A program made the position numbers and the translations under genes. The notes under the pieces were generated by a model that was not told the origin of the DNA, ran no database searches, and saw nothing but the letters and a program-made list of their open reading frames with translations. Below are positions 32,853-41,744 of a stretch of DNA of 64,000 bases, one piece after another (the first letter of the stretch is position 1; every line of letters begins with the position of its first letter). Location: positions 1,674,001 through 1,738,000 of the forward strand of contig NZ_JBHSGU010000002.1 in the NCBI RefSeq assembly GCF_042652645.1. The letters are read 5' to 3'. This DNA is from Glaciecola siphonariae (GTDB lineage Bacteria > Pseudomonadota > Gammaproteobacteria > Enterobacterales > Alteromonadaceae).

Positions 32853-33934
32853 AATATAAAATTCCCATGGGCGATGCTTGACAAAAATAGCACGTAACTA
32901 AGAGAGATGATTCGAACTAAGACTGTGGACGAACAATTTTTGTTTAACCATGGAACGGCATAAGACAAGGCAATACCATGCCCTAGCCCCCACAAAATAA
33001 AGCCTAACGTAAAGTCGTGCCATATCCCCATGAACAGAAAAGCGGCTATGATAGCAAGTCGTGCATTTTTATAACTTACTAGCAAAGGAAAATAGATGTA
33101 TTGCACGACAAACTTTGCCATTGAGCGATGCCAACGTTGCCAAAAATCCGCTAAATCTCGCGATAGGTGAGGTTTATTGAAGTTTTCTGGTACGCTAAAC
33201 CCCATTAACAGAGCACTTCCCTCAGCCATGCGTGAGTAACCATAAAATGTCGAAAATAGAAATCCAAAAGATAAAATAGCGTTTAATAAAATTGATGAAA
33301 GGGTATACGTCATCAATGCAAAATTGTTATCTGAATAGAGAGACAGCCCATTCAGATAATCCATAGCAACATGGACGAAGCCTGAGATAGCAAACAAATA
33401 CGCAAAGCCTTCGGTTATCCGATAAAGCCCTTCTTTGAACGAAGCTGCTTTACGTTCTTTAAACTGTTCCCATGCATCAAAACCATTGTAAACTGGTCCT
33501 GATGGCAAACTCGCAAAAAAGAATGTCGCAAGTAAAAGTGACGCCAAAAAATCAAACACTGTCTTTCGTTTTTTTATACCCTCGGTAACAGTCATCATTT
33601 GACGGATAACATAAAAAGCAGCACCTAAAAACAAGATGGGCTGATCTTTAAAATGTGGCAAAAAATCAGGAATAAACAACAAACATAGTATTGAATAAGA
33701 GAGCCTAGTTTTGAGTTTTTCGTTACGAAGAGCCCCCCCAAGTAAAAATATGAATACCGAAAAAGTGAAACAAAACAGAGCAAAATATAAAGCGAGTGGC
33801 TGAATAATGAACAACAATAGAAAACCTGGAAGCACGCACCATAATAGCCGTTGTATTGGGTGCGTATGCCAACAAAGCATCGACAATCCAACTGGTACTA
33901 GAATGAAGATTAAAAACGTAAAACTATCGAGCAT
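32849..33934 (-). CDS. MBOAT acyltransferase, DltB-like
   Basis: Membrane-bound O-acyltransferase, 361 residues with about nine or ten membrane segments. The family motif FWQRWHRSMAKFVVQYIYFP lies at about 264–283 and the catalytic histidine is in GIWHDFTLGF (H306), with a second histidine at 319. In Dlt systems this protein takes an acyl or aminoacyl group from the carrier protein and passes it across the membrane. Its start overlaps the SGNH gene by 11 bases and its stop overlaps the microprotein start. Confidence 0.9.
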   Translation of the reverse strand: MLDSFTFLIFILVPVGLSMLCWHTHPIQRLLWCVLPGFLLLFIIQPLALYFALFCFTFSVFIFLLGGALRNEKLKTRLSYSILCLLFIPDFLPHFKDQPILFLGAAFYVIRQMMTVTEGIKKRKTVFDFLASLLLATFFFASLPSGPVYNGFDAWEQFKERKAASFKEGLYRITEGFAYLFAISGFVHVAMDYLNGLSLYSDNNFALMTYTLSSILLNAILSFGFLFSTFYGYSRMAEGSALLMGFSVPENFNKPHLSRDLADFWQRWHRSMAKFVVQYIYFPLLVSYKNARLAIIAAFLFMGIWHDFTLGFILWGLGHGIALSYAVPWLNKNCSSTVLVRIISLSYVLFLSSIAHGNFIL

Positions 33935-35051
33935 CAGACAATACGTCTGCGTTTACAATATGACGCGATAGTAAAATGGTAGCATACTCTCCCGCAGGTC
34001 TTGGTTTGACATGCGCTTCGTTGTACCAAAACGGCGCTAACAAGGAATCTGTTTCTGCAAAAATATCATATGGATTACTCTGAAGTATTTCTAAATACAA
34101 ACGATCCTTGTCGCTAAGCGTTTGATTATAAAGCATCATCGGCAACACTATTACATGGCTATTTTCATCCTGCACAAGCGATATAGCTTTGTGTAAATAT
34201 TTGACCTCCCCCAAACGATAGTCAGCTTCAAATTCTAAATCACTTGGTTTCATAGCTATTTCACTTGGCGTATTTTGCCAATCGGCTAATGGCATATCTT
34301 TGAATACTGTTTCAAAACGTGCTTTGTATTGATAATGCGTCTCTTCTAGATTCCTTGTATGCCTCGAGTGTGCGTAAATAAACGTAAAGTCACTCGACCA
34401 ATCCATACCTCCAACACGCCACGATTGAGTATTGCAGCTCTCAAGTGACCATTCTCTAAACGGATCGTGTAAAAACTCATAAATTAATAGACCAGTTCTT
34501 AGCACAAAACCGCGTAGCTTTAAGTGCAAACGCATTATAAGGTCTTCGCCGCGTGAAAAAGGCATTGCGACACCAGGCATGTTCCATATTTGTGAATACG
34601 TCATAAAATTGATGTCGCGCGTAAAAATATATTGCTCAGGGTCACTCTCACCAAGATTATACTTCAGATTGTCAAAAGAGCGTTTTGATAAAAATGATGG
34701 CTCAAATACAACAATTTGAGCAGCCCCCCGAACGTTAATATATTGCTCAAGCAACGAGACGTTCGTTCTTAATGGAGCAATCGGCACCGCAATGCATTCC
34801 ACCCTTATATCATCATATTGAGCAGTCGAATTAATAAGCTCAGCCATTGCGACTGGGTCAATGGCTACACCTACTCTGCTGCTTCCTAAAATAAGTATGT
34901 CAGCCGGGGGCTGGTCTACCCTCGACAACAATAAGCTACATTTTTCTAGTTCACTGATGGGTCCTGCTCGGTTTCGGTCTAAATAGGCGGTAAAAGCGAC
35001 AGCGCTGATCATAACAAGCACAAGGATAAAACGAAAAAACATAGCAATCAT
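33924..35051 (-). CDS. SGNH-fold protein, DltD-like
   Basis: 375 residues with an N-terminal membrane anchor (FFRFILVLVMISAVAFTAYL) and a periplasmic domain. The SGNH block I is LILGSSRVGVAID with the candidate nucleophile at about S58, and the last block has H347 in NEAHVKPRPAGE. DltD-type proteins transfer the aminoacyl group to the final polymer outside the membrane. The start overlaps the ligase stop by one base (TAATG). The similarity to DltD is by layout and motifs, not by overall identity. Confidence 0.78.
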   Translation of the reverse strand: MIAMFFRFILVLVMISAVAFTAYLDRNRAGPISELEKCSLLLSRVDQPPADILILGSSRVGVAIDPVAMAELINSTAQYDDIRVECIAVPIAPLRTNVSLLEQYINVRGAAQIVVFEPSFLSKRSFDNLKYNLGESDPEQYIFTRDINFMTYSQIWNMPGVAMPFSRGEDLIMRLHLKLRGFVLRTGLLIYEFLHDPFREWSLESCNTQSWRVGGMDWSSDFTFIYAHSRHTRNLEETHYQYKARFETVFKDMPLADWQNTPSEIAMKPSDLEFEADYRLGEVKYLHKAISLVQDENSHVIVLPMMLYNQTLSDKDRLYLEILQSNPYDIFAETDSLLAPFWYNEAHVKPRPAGEYATILLSRHIVNADVLSDAR

Positions 35052-36571
35052 TAAATTCGTTCACTCATCGTGCTCGCCAAGGCAGGACGATCGACCTTGC
35101 CATTTTGATTTAGAGGAAACTGGTCAATCCGCATGACTTTTTTCGGCATCATGTAATATGGCAAGTTTGGACTGGCGCGTTTTATTTCTGACAAATTTGT
35201 GTGCTTTTGAACACATAAAATAAGGTATTCAGGTGATGAGATCGGCATTGCAAGTACGACTAATGCTTCTGTTTCAAGGGCGCTTTTGAGGTGGTGCTCG
35301 ACTTCCATAAGTTCGATTCGGTGGCCACCAACCTTAACCTGATAATCAATTCGCCCAATATGAAAAATAAGCTTATTTTTATACTTAACGCGATCCCCCG
35401 TTTTGTAGTATCGGGTCTCATCCGCATCGAAAATAAATGGGTCCTCTCCGGTGTTCTTCAAGTATCCATCAAATTGCTGTTGCCCACCGAGCAATAGTTC
35501 GCCTGTCATATTGTTATCTAGGTCAGCAGCACAAACAATATTTCCATCAACTAATAGTGCTAAAGAGCATTTATCAAATACCCTTCCTATAGCAATGTTA
35601 TTTTTATCGAACATAAGGTCATCATGCTGCTGGACTTTTTGACTAAGTATCGCGACCGTGCACTCCGTTGGACCATAATAATTCCACACCTCATGTTGAG
35701 ATTCAGACGCCGCAACCCACGTCAATGCCATACTTCGGGTCAACGGTTCCCCATTAAAAATACTTAGTTTCAATGTCGAAAAACAACTCGGTTTGAACGC
35801 TGGATTTTTCATACCAACACGAATGAGCGATGGTACGGCGTGCAACACTGCAATGCTATTTTGTTGAATAAAATTGATAGGGTTGAATAAGTCAATTGAA
35901 CGAGCAGGAAACAAGGTTCCTCCGTTCAACAAAGCAGCAAATATTTCTTGCATGCTAACATCAAAAGAAATTTCACAGACCTGTGCATAGCGGCCATTAT
36001 CTAAATAAGGCAGTTGCGAAAATGCATTTTCTAAGAAGGTCTTAAAATTTTTATATGATATTGGGACCCCTTTGGGTACACCTGTGCTTCCGGATGTAAA
36101 AAGAATATAAATATTGTTTTGTATAAGCCCAGAAAGAGTAGCTAATTCGAATTGTGGTAACTCATCTACGGTTAGCGTTGAAGGTTCTATATCAAAGCAC
36201 TGCGCAGCACATGATAGTCCTTTCGCTTGACTAATCTTGTTTGTATGACAAAGGATGTGTTTGATATCCAGTAAATCAATGATTGTTTCTATTCGTTGTT
36301 TAGGTAAGGCTGGGTTGAGGGGAACAAATGGCACGCCGTGGAATATGCACGCCCACATACCTGCATAAGAAGTGATCTCGCGACCAGAATACAAGCCAAC
36401 CGGCTTTTTAGCGTTAGATTCTTTTAGATGTTGATAGAGATGCATTACAAGAGCGAAGAACTCAACATAACTGTATTTGCGCTGGGCATCTTGCACAGCT
36501 ACCCGATGGGGAACACTATTGACCTTGTTTAAAAAGCTAGTGATTATCCACCGCCGAGAAGCCTCATTCAT
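35051..36571 (-). CDS. Amino-acid adenylating ligase, DltA-like
   Basis: Adenylation enzyme of about 506 residues. Core motifs are visible in order: LFTSGSTGVPKGVP, SFDVSMQEIF, NYYGPTECTV, YKTGDRV, GRIDYQVKVGGHRIELMEVE and NQNGKVDR with the catalytic lysine. The aspartate in FDVS is the residue that holds the amino group of amino acids in this superfamily, so an amino acid is the likely substrate. There is no condensation or carrier domain, so it is a stand-alone ligase like DltA rather than an NRPS module. An in-frame GTG at 36577 overlaps the carrier-protein stop. Confidence 0.85.
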   Translation of the reverse strand: MNEASRRWIITSFLNKVNSVPHRVAVQDAQRKYSYVEFFALVMHLYQHLKESNAKKPVGLYSGREITSYAGMWACIFHGVPFVPLNPALPKQRIETIIDLLDIKHILCHTNKISQAKGLSCAAQCFDIEPSTLTVDELPQFELATLSGLIQNNIYILFTSGSTGVPKGVPISYKNFKTFLENAFSQLPYLDNGRYAQVCEISFDVSMQEIFAALLNGGTLFPARSIDLFNPINFIQQNSIAVLHAVPSLIRVGMKNPAFKPSCFSTLKLSIFNGEPLTRSMALTWVAASESQHEVWNYYGPTECTVAILSQKVQQHDDLMFDKNNIAIGRVFDKCSLALLVDGNIVCAADLDNNMTGELLLGGQQQFDGYLKNTGEDPFIFDADETRYYKTGDRVKYKNKLIFHIGRIDYQVKVGGHRIELMEVEHHLKSALETEALVVLAMPISSPEYLILCVQKHTNLSEIKRASPNLPYYMMPKKVMRIDQFPLNQNGKVDRPALASTMSERI

Positions 36572-36573
36572 CG

Positions 36574-36828
36574 TCACGACCGTGCGTTCAAGTAATCAAT
36601 TAATGCTTGGACCGAAATGTAATGAATGGCGTCGTCAAAATCTGGTTCAATATTAAACTTCTGATTTATCGCAATAAACACATTCATAAAGTTTAAAGAA
36701 TCCCAAACGCCAACCGTTTCCATTGAGTCGCTCTGACAAATTACAATCTTTTCACTCTCTTCCTCTATTGTCTCATTTAACGCTTCTTGAATAGTTGTTA
36801 TCACGCAACTAGTTAAATCGTCTTTCAT
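36574..36828 (-). CDS. Carrier protein with phosphopantetheine site, DltC-like
   Basis: 84-residue acyl/peptidyl carrier protein. The motif VGVWDSLNFMNVFIAIN carries the attachment serine (S44), with the following helix and the C-terminal SVQALIDYL typical of the fold. The partner of the adjacent ligase, it would hold the activated amino acid as a thioester. It overlaps the sulfotransferase-like gene by 20 bases and touches the ligase, so translation is coupled. Confidence 0.88.
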   Translation of the reverse strand: MKDDLTSCVITTIQEALNETIEEESEKIVICQSDSMETVGVWDSLNFMNVFIAINQKFNIEPDFDDAIHYISVQALIDYLNARS

Positions 36829-37648
36829 AAATCTCGTCTTCTAATGGTTTTGCATAAGTGCGATAAAAGTTTTGCTCACCAGCACCCCACATCGCAAACG
36901 GGTCAATTCCGTAATATTTTCTTTTGTTTACTTTCTCGTTTGACGCCAAAAGGCACTGCTGTAAACGCCCATCGCTAAAATAGTTAAGTCCTTCAAGGCA
37001 AGTTTTCCAGAAATGTTCAGGTCTCTCAATAAGGTCTTCGTAAAACAAAACAATGCTGTTTTTGTTAGTATTAACAAAATTAATCAGTGCTTGGTTAACA
37101 TTCGCCCAAAGCCAAATATTTCTGCAAATGCCAGACCAGTTTTGCCACAACTCGGCATCCTTCGTTCCCTTCTCTGGTTTTAATCGTCCCATTGCTATAA
37201 ATTGCTCTCGCGGAGACAGAGGTTTGTTTACTCCTGGCCAACCAGCTGGCGTCAAATCCTCGCCACGAGTTACCGTCGCGGATTGCACAAAACTCTCACA
37301 TCGCCTGAACATGACGATAAAATATCCATCAGGATGCCGAGATATTAAAGAAGACATCAATGGGGCGTTATAGTACGCGATATCAAGACAAATTCGGGAA
37401 GAAATGCCAAGACCGACAAAATGTTCTCTGTCTCGCATTGTAGTGACCAATTCAGTTGCGTAACTAGCATCTCGCCATGCCCGTGCATTATGGATATTGA
37501 TAAGAGGCAAAAGCGGCTTCTGATGCGTTTTTCCATCGTATCCTTCATGCAAAGCAGTTATACCGGTTAAGCTATCAAGTGTTTTCGCTAAAAAAGTCGT
37601 TGCCGTTCGCCCAGTGCTCGCGCAAAAACCTAATTTCATATTGCACAT
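36809..37648 (-). CDS. Sulfotransferase-like protein
   Basis: 279 residues, cytoplasmic. An N-terminal loop CASTGRTATTFLAKTL fits the 5'-phosphosulfate loop of PAPS sulfotransferases, and MFRRCESFVQSATV (about 113–126) fits the 3'-phosphate loop with R116 and S123. LFYEDLIERPEHFW near residue 220 is also typical. It lies first in the tightly packed block and overlaps the carrier protein gene. It is not part of known dlt operons. Target unknown. An ATG nine bases downstream is a possible start, but AGGA favours 37648. Confidence 0.7.
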   Translation of the reverse strand: MCNMKLGFCASTGRTATTFLAKTLDSLTGITALHEGYDGKTHQKPLLPLINIHNARAWRDASYATELVTTMRDREHFVGLGISSRICLDIAYYNAPLMSSLISRHPDGYFIVMFRRCESFVQSATVTRGEDLTPAGWPGVNKPLSPREQFIAMGRLKPEKGTKDAELWQNWSGICRNIWLWANVNQALINFVNTNKNSIVLFYEDLIERPEHFWKTCLEGLNYFSDGRLQQCLLASNEKVNKRKYYGIDPFAMWGAGEQNFYRTYAKPLEDEIYERRFN

Positions 37649-37742
37649 ATATCCTGTAATACAGTAAGGCGTCGGAAAAGAAAGCTGCGATATCTTAGTA
37701 ATGTTTAAACGCTATGCTCTCTAACAAGAGATTTACTAAACC

Positions 37743-38819
37743 TTAATCGGCCTGCCGTAACTGCATAACCTCTTGATGCTTCTTCTTTCTGACCTTCCAA
37801 ATAAAACTATCAACGACATAATGATGAAAATTTAGGCTTTGAAATACCAATATATTTACAGCACTTATCATTGCCGCGTTTTCAGAAAACATCGTTTTAA
37901 TTGTCGTCATTAAAGATTGATAGAACACACTTGTGGCAAGCAAACAGACGAGGAAGTACAGCAAAATCCTTATCGGTGTATTTTGACTTAACCAACCAAC
38001 GAGGGTTTTAGCGTCTGCATTATTCGAACTCGCAAATCGCTTAGTATTGTATAACCAAACAAACAAAATATACTGAGCGTTGTGCCAAATATTAGCGACT
38101 AACCAGCCTATATTTATATCGTCTATATGAATATAACCAACATAAAACGCAGTGAAGTGTGACAAGGTAAAGAGGAACTCTCCCATCGCAAGAGTACCCT
38201 GCTGAAATGCTATTAGGCGTGTATATACCCAATAAATGAGCAACACTATTGTAATAGCGCTACTTATTGCAACAATAAAGAATGGGATGTCAGGGGTCCA
38301 TAGAGTTTGAAAAAGAAATTCGTCCCAACCTTGGTAGCATCGGTACAATAGGCCAGTAATTGGAATTGACCAAAGTGCTGCTTGAGATATCAATGCGTTT
38401 TCACTGGACTGGTGTTGAGCTCGCCTGCGATAAAAAGTGGCGACCCCGTAAGCTTGTCGCACATAATGATACCATTGCCAAAAAAAGTAGATGGTTGTGA
38501 TTAACCACAACCCTATTCCGAGGCCTAAAGCAGCAACACTGGCAACAACAATGCATGGTAAATAGAGAATAAAAAAGCGGTTTTCTGATCTATCTTGAGC
38601 TGTTCCTGCAAGTTTTGTGAAGGTAGAAATGACGTGGTGGTAACCTAACAGCCAAAGATCCAACATAAGCACAGGCAAGAAAAGGTCATTATCGTAAGCG
38701 ACTATTGCGCCAGACAATAAAGCAATAAATAATACCCCGGCTATGAATATCGCATCAAATTTAGGGCCTGACAGCCACGCATGTTCGTAAGACCAAGCTT
38801 TAGAGGAGAGCCGCTGCAC
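37743..38819 (-). CDS. Histidine-rich polytopic membrane protein, family not recognised
   Basis: About 358 residues and eight to nine membrane segments. Histidines recur in or near the helices: LGYHHVIST (about 61–62), FFWQWYHYVRQAYG (118), LSHFTAF (221), YIHIDD (231), NIWHNAQYILF (246) and NFHHYVVDSFIWK (332–333). The pattern suggests a metal or haem site, as in membrane oxygenases, but I cannot assign a family. I chose the GTG at 38819, which has AAGGAG six bases upstream; a GTG at 38834 is also possible. It is the first gene of the cassette, 94 bases before the sulfotransferase-like gene. Confidence 0.7.
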   Translation of the reverse strand: MQRLSSKAWSYEHAWLSGPKFDAIFIAGVLFIALLSGAIVAYDNDLFLPVLMLDLWLLGYHHVISTFTKLAGTAQDRSENRFFILYLPCIVVASVAALGLGIGLWLITTIYFFWQWYHYVRQAYGVATFYRRRAQHQSSENALISQAALWSIPITGLLYRCYQGWDEFLFQTLWTPDIPFFIVAISSAITIVLLIYWVYTRLIAFQQGTLAMGEFLFTLSHFTAFYVGYIHIDDINIGWLVANIWHNAQYILFVWLYNTKRFASSNNADAKTLVGWLSQNTPIRILLYFLVCLLATSVFYQSLMTTIKTMFSENAAMISAVNILVFQSLNFHHYVVDSFIWKVRKKKHQEVMQLRQAD

Positions 38820-39082
38820 CTTTTGCTCCTTCACTTATTGATAATAAATACCGTACATAACTAACTAATAAATCTTGCGCAATAGAATTGTCATCGGCTT
38901 TATCATCAAAACTATAAGGGTTTTACCAAGCTGTTGAATAGTGAAAAGAGTATATACGTATTTTCATTAATACGAAAATCACTGTTCTTTTATTTTAATG
39001 TTATATTCATTAAATGCCGTTAACCTTAATTCTAGATAATAATTAAGATAGCGCCCTTAATTAAAGAATTTGTGGACTACCA

Positions 39083-39958
39083 ATGCTAAGCCTAATCGAA
39101 AACTCCCCCACCTTTTTTATTGCTTTTACCTTTGTATTAAGCCTGCTAGTGGGCAGCTTTCTAAATGTGGTTATTTATCGTATTCCGGTCATGATGAAGC
39201 GCGGCTGGGAACAAGAGATTTATGCCTATCAAAACCCTGAGGCAGAGCCTACAAGCTACCCTCACGCTAACGATACGTTTAACCTAGTCAAGCCCGATTC
39301 GCGCTGCCCTAAATGCCAACACAAAATACGCGCTTGGGAAAACATTCCTGTATTGAGCTGGCTGGCCCTCGGTGGTAAGTGCAGTCAGTGTAAAACCCCC
39401 ATTTCTAAACGATATCCGGCAATTGAGCTACTTACCGCTGTGTTAAGCGCATTAGTCGCATGGCAGCTTGGTTATGCACCCATTACCTTGGCGTTTATTG
39501 TAGGCACTTGGCTCCTTGTTGCCATGACCTTTATTGACATCGACGAAATGCTGCTACCCGATACGCTCACCTTGTCGCTACTGTGGTTAGGATTGCTCAC
39601 TATTGCAGTGTTTGAACCTTCGCAGTTATTTGACGCCGTGATCGGAGCCGCTGCTGGATACATGTCGCTATTTACCGTCTACTGGGCGTTTAAATTACTC
39701 ACTGGTAAAGAAGGAATGGGCTTTGGCGATTTCAAATTGCTCGCCGCACTTGGCGTATGGGTGGGTTGGCAGCACTTGCCCATTATTATTTTGCTATCGT
39801 CGGTGGTAGGCGCCATTGTGGGTATCGGCCTTATGATTGCGCAAAAAAAGGGCCGAACCTTAGCTATACCCTTTGGCCCGTATTTAGCGGCTGCCGGATA
39901 TCTTACCGTACTTTATGGCGATGCCATTGCAACATGGTACTTAAATACATTGATCTAG
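39083..39958 (+). CDS. pilD: Prepilin peptidase / N-methyltransferase PilD
   Basis: Inner-membrane aspartyl protease that cleaves prepilin leaders and methylates the new N-terminus. It has 291 residues. The zinc-type cysteine quartet is CPKCQH…CSQC, and the two catalytic aspartates lie in FIDIDEMLLPD and GMGFGDFKLLA. It acts on PilA of this locus. It is separated from pilC by the 6.2-kb cassette on the other strand. Confidence 0.96.
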   Translation: MLSLIENSPTFFIAFTFVLSLLVGSFLNVVIYRIPVMMKRGWEQEIYAYQNPEAEPTSYPHANDTFNLVKPDSRCPKCQHKIRAWENIPVLSWLALGGKCSQCKTPISKRYPAIELLTAVLSALVAWQLGYAPITLAFIVGTWLLVAMTFIDIDEMLLPDTLTLSLLWLGLLTIAVFEPSQLFDAVIGAAAGYMSLFTVYWAFKLLTGKEGMGFGDFKLLAALGVWVGWQHLPIIILLSSVVGAIVGIGLMIAQKKGRTLAIPFGPYLAAAGYLTVLYGDAIATWYLNTLI

Positions 39959-40096
39959 CGCTTTGTGCTCTAATCCCTGATTCTGTATATCTTTTTGTAT
40001 ATCTTGTTTTGCCTCATAGTGAGCGCAAAGCGTAGTCCTTTTGCGTCAGTATATCTTACTGATAAATAAAGGTATGATAATCATATGTTTCGTTAA

Positions 40097-40298
40097 TTAA
40101 CCTCAGTTCTGGATAAGAAATAGTGCAACACCATGATATTAAACACTATTCTTTAATTTTCACACGCAGTGCTGCTAAAAACGTGAAGCACAAGGCGCAA
40201 AAGGGATGTAATAGTCATTCTATTGCTCGCTTTTGCAACGCAGTGATTCGCGTTTTTAGATGTGCTGGGCGCTGTTTCTTATCCAGATCTGAGGTTAA
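40097..40298. mobile_element. MITE-like inverted-repeat element between pilD and coaE
   Basis: The 351-base gap before coaE is mostly a 202-base element. Its 30-base ends match in inverted orientation with 27 of 30 identical: TTAACCTCAG…CTGGATAAGAAA at 40097–40126 and its complement at 40269–40298. Inside, shorter inverted pieces (CTAAAAACG with CGTTTTTAG; GCAAAAG with CTTTTGC) extend the symmetry. No ORF. Terminal repeats plus inner hairpins are typical of non-autonomous elements. It ends 11 bases before the coaE ATG, so it may carry the coaE promoter. Confidence 0.72.
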
Positions 40299-40309
40299 CT
40301 ATTGTTTTC

Positions 40310-40939
40310 ATGAGTGACTTTGTTGTAGGTCTTACAGGCGGCATCGGTTCGGGTAAAACCACCGTCACTAATTTGTTTGCCGAACACGGTATCACCATTG
40401 TCGATGCCGACATCATCGCCAGAGAGGTGGTTGCTGTAGGGTCTTCTGGCCTACAGCAAATTGCGCATCACTTTGGCAAAGACGTGCTGCTCAAAAGCGG
40501 TGAGCTAAACCGTCCAAAGCTACGTGAAATAGTGTTTGCCAAGCCTGAACACAAAGCATGGCTTGACGCCCTGCTGCATCCGCTTATCCGAGAGCAAATG
40601 CAACTACAAACCAAACAGGCTTCATCTGCATATTGCATTTTGTCGGTGCCCTTGCTTGTTGAGAATTCTCTTGTGCATATGGTTAATAGAGTATTGGTCG
40701 TCGATGTAGACGAAAACACTCAGCTTAAGCGGGCTGTCTCACGCGACAGTGCACAAGGCTCTGATGAAGCGACCATTAAGGCCATCATGCAAAATCAATG
40801 CACTCGTCAAGAGCGACTTGCAGTTGCCGACGATGTGGTCAACAATAACCATAGCGAAGCTGACTTAAGCGCACAAGTCGATACTCTTCACACAAAGTAC
40901 TTAACACTAGCCAGCCAAACGCCAAGGAGCCCCACATGA
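40310..40939 (+). CDS. coaE: Dephospho-CoA kinase
   Basis: Last step of coenzyme A synthesis. It has 209 residues with the P-loop GLTGGIGSGKTTV at the N-terminus and the conserved DADIIAREVV segment. I set the start at the ATG at 40310, where the P-loop begins after six residues; an upstream frame from 40262 lies in the inverted-repeat element. It overlaps zapD by four bases, matching the E. coli coaE-zapD-yacG order. Confidence 0.96.
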   Translation: MSDFVVGLTGGIGSGKTTVTNLFAEHGITIVDADIIAREVVAVGSSGLQQIAHHFGKDVLLKSGELNRPKLREIVFAKPEHKAWLDALLHPLIREQMQLQTKQASSAYCILSVPLLVENSLVHMVNRVLVVDVDENTQLKRAVSRDSAQGSDEATIKAIMQNQCTRQERLAVADDVVNNNHSEADLSAQVDTLHTKYLTLASQTPRSPT

Positions 40940-41688
40940 CCGTCGCACTTTACGAATTTCCACTTTGCGAAAAAGTGAGAAACTATTTGCGACTAGAGCA
41001 GTTGTTTCATCAACTCGATGAAGTCAAATTTGCGACAACCGAATTTCAATATCTGTATTTTTTTGAAGTGCTTTTTGATCTTATTGAGCTGATTGAAAGG
41101 CTCGATTTACGCACCGACTTTGTTAGAGATATTGATGCACAAGAAAAAAATTTAGTTTACTGGTCTCAACACCCTGATATTGATAACTCTGCGCTCGAAG
41201 TTGCCTTGCAGACGCTTCATCGACTCACGCATGAAATTAAGCTGAACAAAAAGCTCGGCTCTGGCATACGCGAAGAAAAATTTCTTAATACTATTCGTCA
41301 ACGTTTCGCTATTCCTGGTGGCGCAACGAGCTTCGACCTCCCTAGCCTGTTTTGCTGGCTTAAACAGCCAGAAGATGTCAAAAAGCAACAGCTTGCTGCA
41401 TGGCGAGAACATTTGCAGGTGGTTGATAAAAGCATACAAATGCTAATGTCATTTTTACGCGAACGAGGGCGCTTCACCCCAGCGATGGCAAACAATGGTT
41501 TTTATCAGGGCAATGTAGAAGATAAAATAGAACTCATTCGCGTAAAATGCGATAACACAAAAGGCTATTACCCTGTGCTTAGTGGCAACAAGTATCGCTA
41601 TGGCATTAAGTTTATGACTCTTTTTCCAGAAGCTGGCTCAACCGGTGCGGTTGCTGATAATCTTGATTTTGAAATTGCTTGTTGTTAG
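40936..41688 (+). CDS. zapD: Cell division protein ZapD
   Basis: FtsZ-bundling protein (old name yacF), 250 residues. Family blocks include YEFPLCEKVRNYLRLEQLF at the N-terminus and GNKYRYGIKFM near the end. It acts in the cytoplasm at the division ring. ATGA overlap with coaE places it in the coaE-zapD-yacG operon. Confidence 0.95.
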   Translation: MTVALYEFPLCEKVRNYLRLEQLFHQLDEVKFATTEFQYLYFFEVLFDLIELIERLDLRTDFVRDIDAQEKNLVYWSQHPDIDNSALEVALQTLHRLTHEIKLNKKLGSGIREEKFLNTIRQRFAIPGGATSFDLPSLFCWLKQPEDVKKQQLAAWREHLQVVDKSIQMLMSFLRERGRFTPAMANNGFYQGNVEDKIELIRVKCDNTKGYYPVLSGNKYRYGIKFMTLFPEAGSTGAVADNLDFEIACC

Positions 41689-41744
41689 CTTGCACAAGCT
41701 AAGCCCTTAGGGTATTTCCCCATAACAAGTTAAAAGACCATATT

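Noticed and set aside
35051..36571. Nonribosomal peptide synthetase fragment
   Set aside because: The ligase has no condensation or thioesterase domain and is paired with a separate carrier, MBOAT and SGNH protein, so a DltA-type ligase fits better.
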